Below are positions 9,638 through 20,869 of a stretch of DNA of 64,000 bases, piece by piece; the first letter of the stretch is position 1; every line of letters begins with the position of its first letter. The translations under genes were made by a program, and so were the position numbers. The DNA is from Amylostereum areolatum (taxonomy: Eukaryota; Basidiomycota; Agaricomycetes; Russulales; Stereaceae): assembly GCA_012932865.1 (NCBI GenBank), contig SAXG01000040.1, positions 310,001-374,000 of the forward strand, read 5' to 3'. The notes under the pieces were generated by a model. The model was not told the origin of the DNA and searched no databases. It was given only the letters and a program-made list of their open reading frames with translations.

Positions 9638-11338
9638 TCAGTCCTGAGCCCGGTCCCTCAACAGAGCCTCCAGGGCCTCCATCCTGCGAACGAAGTTGGC
9701 GATGTTGTCGCATTTGGTAGCGAGGCTTCGGACCTCACGAGTCAGGTCGCCATTTGCAGACCTCATGGCGTCGAGCTTGGCGTCCATGCTATCCTGTGCG
9801 GTCTTCAACGCCTCGTCGAGCCGCTCGTGTTGTGCCTCGAGGTGGGCCAGGAGCCCGTTTGCAAAGGTGTCCAGATTGCGGACGATCATGTCCTCCAGTT
9901 CTTCCGACGGGTGAACGTGGATGTGAGCTAGAAGGATAAGAACTGGGTTAGTAGACGAAAGATGAATGAAAAGGATAAAATGTGCCCATACCACCACTAC
10001 CCGATGCCTTGATCGCTCGACCCTTGCCTTTGTCGACCTTTCCTTTTGTCAACTTGGTGGTGTTGGACTTGGCGGTGTTGGACTTGGCGGTGTTGGACTT
10101 GGCGGTGTTGGACCTGGCGGTGTCGGACTTCCCGCCGTCGGACTTGGCGGCATTCAACTTGAGGTTCTTGGCCTTGGCCTTCGCGTCCGATTCGGGGGGG
10201 ATAGACTGGGCTCTCTTGTTAAACTTTGGTAGGAGCCGTCCCTTGCCCTGAGCGCGAAGGGCGTCGTGCACCGCCCTCAGCGTGCTTGTGCCACCAGTAT
10301 GGTGGCTGCAAGGTTTCTTCCGCGATCGGCACCGCGTGCAGCTGGTCGTGTGGTCGCGGGCCTAGCACAGACCGTTCCCTGCGACGCACTGGAGGCAGTC
10401 GCACTGCGTGGGAGCGGACCAGAATAAGAAATGATATTCAAATGGAGACTTACCTCGTTCGGCCACGTTGTGACACCACCGTCGGTGTCCGACGAGTAAA
10501 CGCTGACGTCTCCGACATCGGAATCGCCGACCTGCTCCTCCGCCACCTGCTCGGCTCCCGAGGCATCTTCCATTGCTACGTCCTCTTGAGGGACTGTAGG
10601 CGCCTTTGGGGGGGCTTGAACGAGGTTCTCATCCATCTCAACGTCCATGTCCTGGAACGAGTTTCCGCCCAGGGCCGGCAGGGCGGGCAGGTCGGGAAGG
10701 CCGCCGCCATCGAAGCACTCATCATCGGACGCGTCGGACTTTTGAGACCCGTCGGATTCGTCGGAGAGTGGGTCGAAATGGAGCGTGGGAGGAAGGGGGG
10801 GGGGCGGCGATGGTTCGCGATTGGCGGTCGGAGGGGGGGTCGGAGTGGCGTTCGGCGAGATTTGGTACAAGTCCGGCGCGACATGGTACAAGTCTGTCGG
10901 ACATGTCAATCAGTGAATGAATGATAGAGGAGTCAATGTGCTACTCACCGTCGCTCATCCACCACGCGTGCGCTGTCGGAGTGGGGTCCCCTTTGAACAC
11001 GACCTGGCGGCTGCGCATCTCCTGCCACCGCACTCCCCCTGCCAGTGGCAGCTCCAGGAGGCCTTCAAACCACGCCGTGAACGCAGACTCGAATGGCATT
11101 GCACTGACCCGGTGGAGCGGCGATCGACCCCAAATGATATTCTAAATTTGACGGAAAAAGGTCAGTACAATATTCGGGACGAAAAACCGTCGTTGCGCAC
11201 CAGCTCAGAGGTAAACGTCCCCCACCACCTTTCCGTCAGCTCGTCTATCGGGGCCCGCTCCTGCGCTCTCAGGATGGCATAACGGAGGCGGAGCTCGCGC
11301 GCGGAGTTGGTGAGGGGCTTCGTTTGATGGGCGGACAT
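9638..11338 (-). pseudogene. Gene A: KDZ-linked Cys-cluster protein with one in-frame stop
   Basis: Exons 11338-11201, 11141-10949, 10893-10454, 10403-9992 and 9927-9638 join in phase (491 codons). The N-terminal part (WWGTFTSEL, WFEGLLELPL, AHAWWMSD) is followed by a Pro/Asp-rich linker ending in WPNE, a Cys cluster (C-x-C-x2-C ... C-x2-C-x6-C-SH), a Lys/Ser/Asn repeat and a C-terminal coiled coil (AHLEAQHERLDEALKTAQDS). Genes B and H share the order acidic linker, Cys cluster ending CSH, coiled coil. A TAG at 10362-10364 falls inside the cluster, where gene B has Trp (TGG). The function is unknown; the Cys/His spacing suggests zinc binding. Divergent from gene B, 224 bp apart. Confidence 0.65.
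10056..10130 (+). repeat. 15-bp minisatellite in gene A (5 units)
   Basis: Five units of GGCGGTGTTGGACTT with small variations, in frame with gene A on the minus strand, where they encode repeated Lys-Ser-Asn-Thr-Ala. Gene C carries a related 15-bp array at 18196-18285. Confidence 0.9.
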
Positions 11339-11562
11339 GAGCAGATAGTGGTGGAATAGAGGGAGAGGAGAGGGGAAGATGCCGACGTGGCGGTCAAGAC
11401 GCAAGGCGCAAGACGCGGCTGAACGACTTGGCCGTTTGCGCAGACCCGGGCCGCGGCGGCAAATGTCACGTGACCGTGAAGTCACGTGACCGCCACTTTG
11501 TCGCGACGTGGCAAAGGCGCGATTATCTCTGCACCCTGTTCCTTTCCCCCATCCTCACCATC

Positions 11563-13578
11563 ATGACATCTCTCTTTTCATCTTCCCCGACGCGGTCAGA
11601 CCGCAACAATGAACCAGTTTCTCAAGATGCAGATGTCGACAGCTTTGAGTTCAACGCGGAGTTTGTCGTGTTGGAATCGCGACTGCTCATGGCACTTGAG
11701 GTCCTTCAACAGACACCTGGAGAGCCCAATAGGAAATGGTGGAAGTACTTTCTCCGAACATTCATGCGTAGTTGTCTTTTCTCTGTCGACTCTTGCACTG
11801 ACTCTTCCGATAAGAAAAAAATGTTAGACAACTTCTGCACAGTTGCTGAAGCGGCAGGACTATCCTCGTATCCCGCGATCATTGAGGCCGTGTTCGCAAT
11901 CCAGGAGGTCCGGGAGGGGCAAACTTTCCGCGCTCGCAACACCGACATCCGTGTCATCACAGCCCGCAAATGGCGGATGCACGCTATTAGGAGGGGACAT
12001 TGGAGTGAGTACCAACTTGTGTTGTGCACGCTTTTTACTGACTGTATATCGTTCCGAAAGGGTTCTGGACCACCAATATCGTCCCTCCCGGGACAACCGA
12101 TTCCGACGGGCATTCGGATGATGCCGCATCTAACGCGCGGTCCGACAACCACTCCAACGCCCACTCAGGCATGCAATCTGACACTCGCTCGGAGGTGTTC
12201 AATCCCCACCCTGATCCTCCCTCCGACACCGAATTTGACGGGTCGTCCGACCACATCACTGAAGATGACGGTACGGCAAATCAGCTTCTTAATTCCCATT
12301 CCTTGTCACTGATTCCGTTTGTAGAGCACCAGGCTGCCACTGCCACTATCGACACAATCTCCGACACCAAAGACCAAGGCAACGTCGGCACTGATGCCCA
12401 AGAGAGCAGGTCCGATGCAGTGTCGGATGACGGAACCTCCGACGCCGTCTCATTTGACGAGGATCACCCAGCCCGGTGGCCAAACGAGGTAAGTTGGATC
12501 CACAGGGGTATTTCTCAGCTGAAATTGTGCACCATTTGTCTGGCAGATCCCATGCACAGCCTGTGAGTACCAGGGACTTGGGTGCTGGAATGAGGGCCGC
12601 AGTCGGTCCTGCGTCGGCTGCGTTGAGAACACCCTAGAATGCTCACACAAGCCTCGAACAAGCAACCGTACGAACAAGTCGGACTACGTGACCATGCGAC
12701 GTCTCGGCAATGCTCCACGCCAGCCTCCGTTCCGACCGAACACTGTCCCCCCCTCGGTCCCCCCCAGCACACATGCTCCGACCCTCCCTCCAAGCATGCG
12801 TGCACCCACGCCTAGGGCTCTGTCTACATCGGGCTCTGTAGCAGGGTCCAGTGTTCGCGCACCGTCTCTGCGCTCTGCTGCAGTTCGTGCAAATGCCTTG
12901 GTAAAGTCTCAGGTTGAGGCAGACGTGTCCGGTCCGACGTCCGACGCCCCCGACTCCGATTCCGACACTGAAGCCCTCCACGCCCGTAAGTTCATTTTCA
13001 ATGTATGCAGTTTCCCCGTGTGTATTAATATTCTATCTATAGGCCATGCATCTACCGCGACCACGTTCTCTCTCTTCCTCGCTTCCAACATCCAGCGTCG
13101 TATCTCCGATGTTGTCATGGAGAAGACCGTGGCACTTGAAGTGTCAGCGCTCAACACCCTCTCCCTCCAGGATTTCCGCCTTGCAAATGAGCTTCTTATG
13201 TTTCAAGGCCTTTCTAGGGTCGTGGAACAGCTCCACACTCGGGTGGACATGCTGTCCGACGAGCTCGTGAGGGTGTGCGAGAACCTTAGCTGTTGCGAGG
13301 CCCTTGTCCGAAACTCCGCTCCACGGTCGGCTTCACCTCCCGTGCGGGATTTGACTCCACACGGTGACACCTCCCGTTCTCCGACTCCTCAACAACTCCC
13401 CAACGAGGGAGATGATGAGGACATGCCTCATTTCATTGTCCCAGCACAGGAGAAAATTGAATGGGACAAAACACTTGAGTCAGATATTGAAGAGTCGGAG
13501 GTCGAGTTTGAGGTTGGTGCTAGCGAGCGTGGCACGGATAATGAGGAGGGTGAGCTTGGGGAGCTTGAGGACTTGTAG
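11563..13578 (+). CDS. Gene B: KDZ-linked Cys-cluster protein
   Basis: Exons 11563-12004, 12061-12270, 12325-12488, 12547-12985 and 13043-13578 join in phase (596 residues). The start is MTSLFSSSPTRSD. A helical N-terminal domain (VVLESRLLMALEVLQQ, NRKWWKYFLRTF) precedes an acidic Ser/Asp linker ending WPNE, then the cluster C-x2-C-x6-C-x8-C-x2-C-x6-C-SH (CTACEYQGLGC, CVGCVENTLECSH). A Pro/Ser-rich stretch, a helical segment (RVVEQLHTRVDMLSDELVRV) and an acidic tail follow. Same architecture as genes A and H. Family name not known to me; zinc or nucleic-acid binding is inference. Its introns are 54-58 bp. It lies head-to-head with gene A and just upstream of BIG1. Confidence 0.75.
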
Positions 13579-13757
13579 GGTACATGGACTGGTTGAACTC
13601 CGGCCCGGACAGGCGTTTCGGGCCGTGATCATGTATTTGTGTTTATTGTGAATTGCACGTGACTGTTTCCCTACACGAGAAGTGTGTGCTGGCACTTGTC
13701 TCCTGTCTTCACCATATTTCCTTGCCAGGCATCATCTCTGTGTTGGCCCTTTGCAAC

Positions 13758-16700
13758 ATGTCCAGTGGGGATGAAGACAGAGATATCTACTCCTGGGACT
13801 TCGGAGATGCCGCCGGAGATCTTCTAGATGCCGATGTTCCTGACACCATTGTCATCGAACTCCCGGAAATCCTTCCCGACGAACAAGATTGGGTCGCCAG
13901 GCACGTGGACGAGTTTCGCCGTGTCAAGTGGGCCGCCCGACCAGCCTGGTTAAGAAAGCACTTTGGACCATTCTTCTCTGAAGTCCACAATGGGAAGAAC
14001 TATCCTCCAGACCGACTTCCGACGAAGAGAGTTGATCCGAAGTTTGTTGAACGGTGCACAGTGTGTAGCCTCTCATTGATGTTCGGACTCAAGCTGAATT
14101 TTAGATATGTAGGTCATCCGCCTCCACCTCTACAGTGAATCCCGTGTCCGACACCCTCGTGAATGGATAACCCATCATGACGGCTTTTCATTTTATCGGA
14201 TCTTTTGCATTGTTTTTGAGAAGGAGATCCTGCAGCGATGCGACGAGCTTGTGGCAGCAATGTCCGACAGCAACCGGGAAAAATGTGCAAATCCGCAGTT
14301 GAAATGCTACCAGCCTGCGCTGTCACAGATATTGAAGGAGCTCACGCCAGAACAAAGGTCGGAGGTCGAGAAGGTCCGATCCAAGTACAATGCTGGCGGC
14401 GTGCCGGACCATCTGAAGGCTGAGTATGTTTGTCCTGACCCTTCTGTGTTTGACAGCCTGTTGACAGCAATGTAGGTACACCCGCCTTCTCCTTCCGAAG
14501 ATAATATACGAAGCACACATCAAAGCATGGACGATGTGCGGAGTCCCCCTGTTGACTTTCGGAGCTATTCCGACCCTCCCAGAAGGGAGTTTCAAGGCTG
14601 ATTGGTACGTATGTTCTTATCATCTTGGCAGCGATATGGAACTGATCACACACCTCCGACAGTTTTGAGTTTGGAGTCGGTTGCGGGTACGCCAGTCAAA
14701 CTTTTGTGGAGCAGTTTCCAAAGTACGCAACGGAGCGGCTGGACGATTTGATTGATGACTGGGGACGATCATGCCACAGTAGGCTAACCTTACTTCGGCC
14801 ATGCACACAAGCTAACATCCCGACGATCAGCCTTCAAAGCAAATCCGAAGGGTCCGACCGTGAACGTCACAAAGTCGGGAAATCTGAAGAAGCCCTGGCC
14901 CAAGATGACTTTCAACGATGGACTGCCACAGCTCCCCCAGACTGGGTGGACATCGGAAAAACCGTCGGTCAATGAAAAACGTGCATGGACTCGTGCCTAC
15001 CTGACCACAGAGTACCGTACGTCTGCATGCAATCCCACGTCCTCTCACAACTCAGATTTATACTAGGCATCAATGCGGATTCGTCGGTGGCCCGTGTCGT
15101 GTGGAAGATGTTCCAAGACAATCCCGAAGATACCTTCTTCACCCCCTCCTTACTCCCTGTTACCTGGTCGACACTGACCGAGCCCGGCAAGTGGTCTGTC
15201 GTACAGTGCAACGAATTCTATGCGGCTATGGAAATAAATATGCAAGACAACGGGCGTGGATTTTCCTTCCATCACATAGCTGTGAAGAAGCAGATAAAAC
15301 CTGCAGTCCCTGCTTCCCTCCGACAGTGGAAGCCGGAGGCCGAAGCGGATACGGAGGCGATCGAGGGTGATGATGACACCGATGATGATAATCAAGATAG
15401 GCAGTCCATCGCTGCTCGTCCGGCTGCAAAGCGTTGGGGTCGCACGAAAGACACCGCTTCTTCGAAAGCACCTCCAACTACCAAGCCACCAGGCTTCGAA
15501 GTCTCTGAAACCCCAGCACGTCCGACACGCCAACACCGTCGGAATTCAACCAGGACCCCAAAGAAGAAGGCGTCGGGGAAGGCGCGAGCACAGGCACCTG
15601 CTGAAAGCTCAGATGAGGTGGTATTAAGTCCTCCCCGGAATTTTGCTTCAGGATCCGATGACCCTCAATATCGCGTTGAAAAGCGGATCATGGACTACGT
15701 CGGAGAAGCATCGGAGGATGAACGTGATGGATTGGACCGACCTCAAGTGTGGCCACATCCCTGCTGGCCAGCCCCCCCCCCAGAAACAGTCCAACGAAAA
15801 CCCACTCATGAGGTGAAGTACCTTAGGACTCTCAGTTCGGACACACGGTTCCATCACCTGATCAATGTTTCCTATTCCATTCCGGCACGTTGAACTTCTG
15901 ACACATGCGCTCTGGTAGGCTAACAGTCATTTGCAGAAAACAAACAGTGATTATCCGCTTCCGGCCACCATTCCGCCATGCGGGTTATGGTCATCATCAA
16001 AGTGTTGGCTAGATGCCGTCATCCACCGATATGAGCCCGACATCATACATGTCCGACGATTGGTCGTGGACGTGACCTCCGATAAACCAACTTATCTTTG
16101 GGAGAAAGAAGACGGATCGTGGGCAGGCAGGGAGTGTGCATCAGCAGCTCTACTCCTTCTGGGCTTGTATGATCACGACTTCAGCTTCTGGTTTGCCAGT
16201 CAGCAAGGATCGGAATTATGGGCAAGTGATGACGCTCTGTCTGGTGTTTATGCTCGGGAGACCCTACAGGAGTCATGCATTGGACGTCTGTCTGAGTACC
16301 CAGGCAGGGAAAACACTTGGTGGTGGATCAACGCAGTTGAGGCCATGATTCAGTCTGCCGAGACTGCACTGCAGACAGCATCGGGAACATCTCCGACATC
16401 GGACCTCCGTCTTCCGCCTTCTCCCAGGCGTCGGAACCCTGCTCGCTCCGCCCAACCCCCAAGAGGAGTGATTGTTATCCCAAGAAGTGATGACGAGGAT
16501 ATCACCATGGCCTCCACACCATCTAGAGCGGGACCATCCAGTCCGTGCTGAATGTTACCCTAACAGATACTCTACTGACCACATTCTTGTGTCTAGAATC
16601 TCGTCCGAAGCCACGTCAAGTGACCAAAGGTCAACATAGCAACAGGGAGCCTGATACAAGAAGGACTGCAACAGATACGTTAATGGAGATGGATGCAGCC

Positions 16701-17285
16701 CTCCGTCTGCCACCTATTGAAATGCCCAGCTCATCCGAGATGGAAGAAGACGATGCGGGGAGCACCTCCAACTCAGAACTCCTACGGAAGCTGTACAGGC
16801 CACCCATCGAGTTTGATTTTTCAGATTCCGACATGTCTGAGGACGAAGACGCAATGGATATGGAGGTGGTTCAACTTCCACGGCACGTTCACTTTGTGGA
16901 CAACTCGAACCAGGCCCCTGTTTCCGAAACAGAAACAGTTCCGACACCGCAAGTTCAGCCATCCAGTCCGACACTGCCAAATCTGACGCCCGTTCCAACA
17001 CCGCAAATTCCGACAGCGATTCCAACACCACAAATCCCGCCACCAACACCTGGGAACTATTGGATGCCTGCATCCCCAAAGCGTATACGAAAGCCACCAT
17101 CAAAGGAAGATTCAATATATCCAGCACCCGAGCTTACCAAGCCACGGACATACAAGAAGAAACCGAAGCCAAGACCAATTGCCAAGGCGCACAAGGGCGG
17201 AGACACTTCATTAGGACAAGGTGCAGGTTCTTCCAGCATTCCCAATGCATCGGATCAGGTGGCAAAGAAACGGAAGGTCGGATAA
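13758..17285 (+). CDS. BIG1: large KDZ-linked multi-exon protein of unknown function
   Basis: The start MSSGDEDRDIYSWDFGD is followed by VARHVDEFRRVKWAARPAWL. Later exons encode LKELTPEQRSEVEKVRSKYN, LPKIIYEAHIKAWTMCGVPL, FGVGCGYASQTFVEQF, WPKMTFNDGLPQLPQTGW, FTPSLLPVTWSTLTEPGKW, a basic/acidic linker (15.3-15.8 kb), WWWINAVEAMIQSAETALQ and a Pro/Lys-rich tail ending QVAKKRKVG, nuclear-signal-like. Introns I can place: about 14060-14110, 14425-14473, 14607-14662, 14780-14829, 15010-15054, 15812-15936 and 16541-16596. Other boundaries are uncertain. Order and local motifs parallel gene E near the second KDZ transposase. No known domain recognised; coding capacity is about 900-1000 residues. 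Confidence 0.65.
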
Positions 17286-17964
17286 TGGACGTCGCGTAGT
17301 TACAAAATGGGTTTCTGCGTAGATAGATACTTCATATCGAACATTCACTTTGTGTCAAAGTCGGCCTGATACACCCCCATTGTGAGGAAAACATGCGTAC
17401 AAATAACATGATAACGTACCTCTTGAGTGCGGGCCCTCCATGATGTTTCAATTATTTCTCCCTCCAAAAAGCCGGGATAGATACTTCAAGATCATCAGTA
17501 TTTGACAGCATAAAATCAGACAGACCCTTACCCGTGAGTACGGAGGAACCAAGCATTGTAATAGGCTCTCCTGTGCGCCTGTGCTCCGTCGGAGGTGGGT
17601 CGGTGTGGGGGTGATACAGTCTCCTGGCGGAGCGGACTAGGTGTGGGTTGTTTGATGCTCATGTGTGTTGTGTGTTATGAGTGGTGGTGGGTGAAGACAA
17701 GACGAGAAATGGTCACATCCCGACGGACAATCTTCTGCTGTACAGTTTTGTTCGGAACTTCCCGCTTTCCCACAGTAAAGGCAACTGTGTATATTGCCAA
17801 CTAACTTTGTATGTACAGATTATTGTAGAACTATATACATCATGAAAATACAAAGGACAGCGATGACAATAAATAAGCACGCGCGACGGAGGCGACAACG
17901 ATCAAAACATGTAAGTCCAAGAAAGCTACCCAAGATACCGACCCAAGAAACCGACCCAATTACC
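17286..17964. other. Intergenic, no supported gene
   Basis: Lies between the convergent 3' ends of BIG1 and gene C. AT-richer than its neighbours, with only short frames. Confidence 0.5.
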
Positions 17965-19976
17965 TCACTCCTTGCCAGACTTGCCCTTTCCGACACCAGC
18001 CAGAGCCTTTCGGAGGTCGTCGATCTCCAAGAAAACTTCCGTGAATCTTGCGTCAATCAGTCTGTTGAGCGAGATGAGGAAGTTCCTTTCCATCACCCCG
18101 AGGCGGATGTCGAGCTTGGTGGACATGGCGGGAGTGATGGCAGCATCGGGGATAGGGGAAAAGGCGGGATCGGGCCTCACATTGTTGGACCTCAAGTTGT
18201 CGGACGTGGCGGTGTCGGACGTGGCGGTGTCGGACGTGGCGGTGTCGGACGTGGCGGTGTCGGACGTGGCGGTGTCGGACGTGGAGGTGGAGGCAAGGGC
18301 CTCACGCAGGCGCTCAACACGAGGGATGCACACCGCATGCTCCACACGGCGGAGGATGTGAGCTTGTCCATCAAACCTCTTTGTGAAGAGGTTCTCGACA
18401 TGGGCGAACATGCGGTCTTCAAGTGCCTTGAGCGCGGAAGTCAGGTCTGCGGGAGGGGAGTAAGCAATGATATCGCCCTGCATACAAGTGGAGCACTGAC
18501 CTCCAGCCGGCACGTCCGACACCTTCTGGTGCTTGCTCGTTGCACGTTCCTCCTTCGAAGGTGAGGTACTAACCTCCGCCTCCTCGTCGGCAGCCTTGCG
18601 CTTCTGGCCACGATCACCAGCCGGTGTCGGATCCGACATCTGGACGTCCGTGTCCGATGTCGGAGGCGGAGGCGGGGGCCTGGGCTTGTTTGCCGCATTC
18701 GTGGCCCTGGGGTTTGCCCTTGCAGTAATGGCAGGAGGGGGCATGTCGCGAGACTTCGACCCCGTGGCTGACGAGGACGCGGTGGGAGCAGCGGGTGGTG
18801 CCGGGTTTGAGGCGGTCGGACGTGGGGCCGCGTGTGCGGTCTTGGCACTGGCGTGAGTGGACCCAGAGGCCGATGCGGATGGGTTGGGAGTGGTGGATGG
18901 TGCCGGCTTCGACGGAGTCAGAGTGGGGACCGAGTGTTGGGCCTTGGGACCAGCCGCACTTGCCGAGCCAGATGTCTTCGGCACTGCCAACACCTTTGCG
19001 GAGGGTGGCACGTCACCTCCTGGTGCAGGCGTGTTCGTCGAGGGGGGTGGAGGGGTTGGGGTCGACGAAGTCGTCGACGGACGCTGCGCCTTTGTCACAG
19101 CAGCCTCCCGTGCAGGTGTCGGTTGACGCCGCATCGTCGGAGGTGTAGGGGACTTCGACCGAGGCGGAGGTGTAGGCGTCGGGGAAGAGACGCTTGTTGC
19201 CACGTCGGACTGCTTCGCGGCCGTCTGCTCCCTTGCTGGCGTTGGTTGATGCTGCATTGTCGGAGGTGTCGGCGACTTCGTGGTGGTGACAGGCTTCGGT
19301 TCTTGTGGTGGAGGCTTCTGTGGCACAGCCTTTTGCTTCTCCACCGTCGGCTTCTCCACCGTTGGCTTCTCCACCGTTGGCTTCGTGGACGTTGATGATG
19401 GCTGCGCACTGGAGGAGGGCGTCGGGAGGTCGACGGTGGGCGCGGGGCCAGGGGTAGGAGTGGCACTCTTCCCTTTGTTCTTTTTGCGGGGAGGTGCCTG
19501 GGCTGCCCAGAACCCTGCACAGATTCAGTATGAGAACACAAAAAAGGGGGGGCCATGCACGGTTGTCCATCCACCACTTCTCCCCAACATCCCCGGCCCA
19601 TTTCCGCTGGTAGAGGGTGAGGTCGAGGTTTCGGAGCTGCTCGCCACGACAGACGCCCTCCGCCGGTTTCTTGGAAACCGCGTTGTAAACTTGCTGGTTG
19701 AAGCGGGGATACTGATCGGTCTTGAGCATGGCAAGTTCCTTCTGGAAGCGTGCAGTGCACTCTTGCTGGTATGGGTTAGCCTAACATAGTGAGACGACAA
19801 GATTTCCGACGCACCACGAGAGGGAGGAACTTCCTCCAAAACTGTGACGTCGGGGGAGTGGGGTGGGATACATATGCCTCAACCGCTTTGAAGACTGCGC
19901 GCTCGAGGCGACTGGTGTCATCGGAGAACTTGCACATGTCTGTGTTCACCTTGGCGCCCTTGGTGCTGTCCGCCAT
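17965..19976 (-). CDS. Gene C: KDZ-linked protein with a reduced Cys cluster
   Basis: Exons 19976-19815, 19780-19561 and 19514-17965 join in phase (643 residues). The N-terminal domain (RAVFKAVEAYVSHP, QFWRKFLPLV, ECTARFQKELAML, LTLYQRKWAGDVGEKWW) resembles the helical, Trp-rich starts of A, B and H. A long Pro/Thr/Ala-rich linker with repeated KPTVEK and SPTPPTM motifs follows, then GGQCSTC, which retains only the first C-x2-C of the cluster. After that come a helical region (LTSALKALEDRMFAHVENLF), a Ser-Asp-Thr-Ala-Thr repeat and a coiled C-terminus. I consider it a diverged relative of A, B and H; function unknown. Confidence 0.7.
18196..18285 (+). repeat. 15-bp minisatellite in gene C (6 units)
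   Basis: Six near-identical 15-bp units of GGTGTCGGACGTGGC, read in frame on the minus strand as Ser-Asp-Thr-Ala-Thr. Same period and closely related unit as the array in gene A (10056-10130). Confidence 0.92.
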
Positions 19977-20244
19977 GATGGTATCAGCGATGGAAGATGA
20001 ATAAAAAAAAAGAGGGAAGGGGGAGGATGGCGACGACGGCACAACAGAGAGAATGAAAAAATGACTCGGTGACAAGTTGATGTCTGGATTTGCTAATGAT
20101 TTCCCACGGATCACATGCTGCACTGACGCGTCCACGTAAACTTCAAAGTCAAACTTTGCTTCTTCCCTCACCACCATTCAATCTTATCCAAGGTATGTAT
20201 GCACACTATCCCTTAACCTCATTGTTTATAACCTGGTGGCAGTG

Positions 20245-20822
20245 ATGACATCCATATCAGCACCTCCCGACAGTGTCCTCGATGATAGCACCGAAGAAAC
20301 TCCGATCCCGTTGCCACCTGCGATGGATCCATGGTCCGACGGGCCAACAGACGATGAAGGAGATGCAGAGAGTGATGGCACTGATAAGTCAGGTACGTGC
20401 AATGTGTGCTGGGGTGTGAACCCCACCATCATTAACTTCACCATGGACTTGCAGAGCATGCTGTACGCCCAATCACATTCAAGGCCCCTTTCTCGGCAAA
20501 GCATTCGCGCCCTCCCAGTGTCCTCACGGACCCCATCAGTTCCGACGGATCTGAAGACTCTCCTGTCACTGTCCTGCCTCCTCTTCCCCCTGCCTCACGT
20601 ACTCCATCTCCAACAGCAGGCACATCGGACGTCCAGATGTCGGATGTGTCGGGAACACCGACAGGATCTCCTTTGCCCGGCAGAATCCGACGGGTGAAGC
20701 CCAAGAGTAGGACTACAGCAGAGATGCCGAAACGGGTGACGCGTGGACAATCTGGTGAGTCATTGCATTGCTTTTCCACTTTTGCCACCTGATCGGGATG
20801 TATGACAGGGATTGAAAAGTAG
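20245..20822 (+). CDS. Gene D: small hypothetical protein at KDZ locus 1
   Basis: Exons 20245-20392, 20455-20754 and 20809-20822 join in phase (153 residues). The start is MTSISAPPDSVLDDSTEE; the protein is Ser/Pro/Asp-rich, then basic near the end (GRIRRVKPKSRTTAEMPKR). No domain recognised and predicted mostly disordered. Introns of 62 and 54 bp have good GT-AG ends. It starts about 270 bp from the start of gene C, in divergent orientation, and converges on the KDZ transposase. Many Ser-Asp codon pairs spell the TCCGA/TCGGA word enriched in this region. Confidence 0.55.
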
Positions 20823-20869
20823 ATTGTGTTACTGTGTCGGAATGTACAGTACATACACATGCATCCAAT

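Noticed and set aside
18480..18510. A 23-nt intron removing the C-x2-C of gene C
   Set aside because: Too short for a spliceosomal intron, and the frame is open without it.
17972..19789. Plus-strand frames rich in Gly, Val or Arg opposite gene C
   Set aside because: They are reverse-complement shadows of the Pro/Thr/Ala-rich linker and the 15-bp array.
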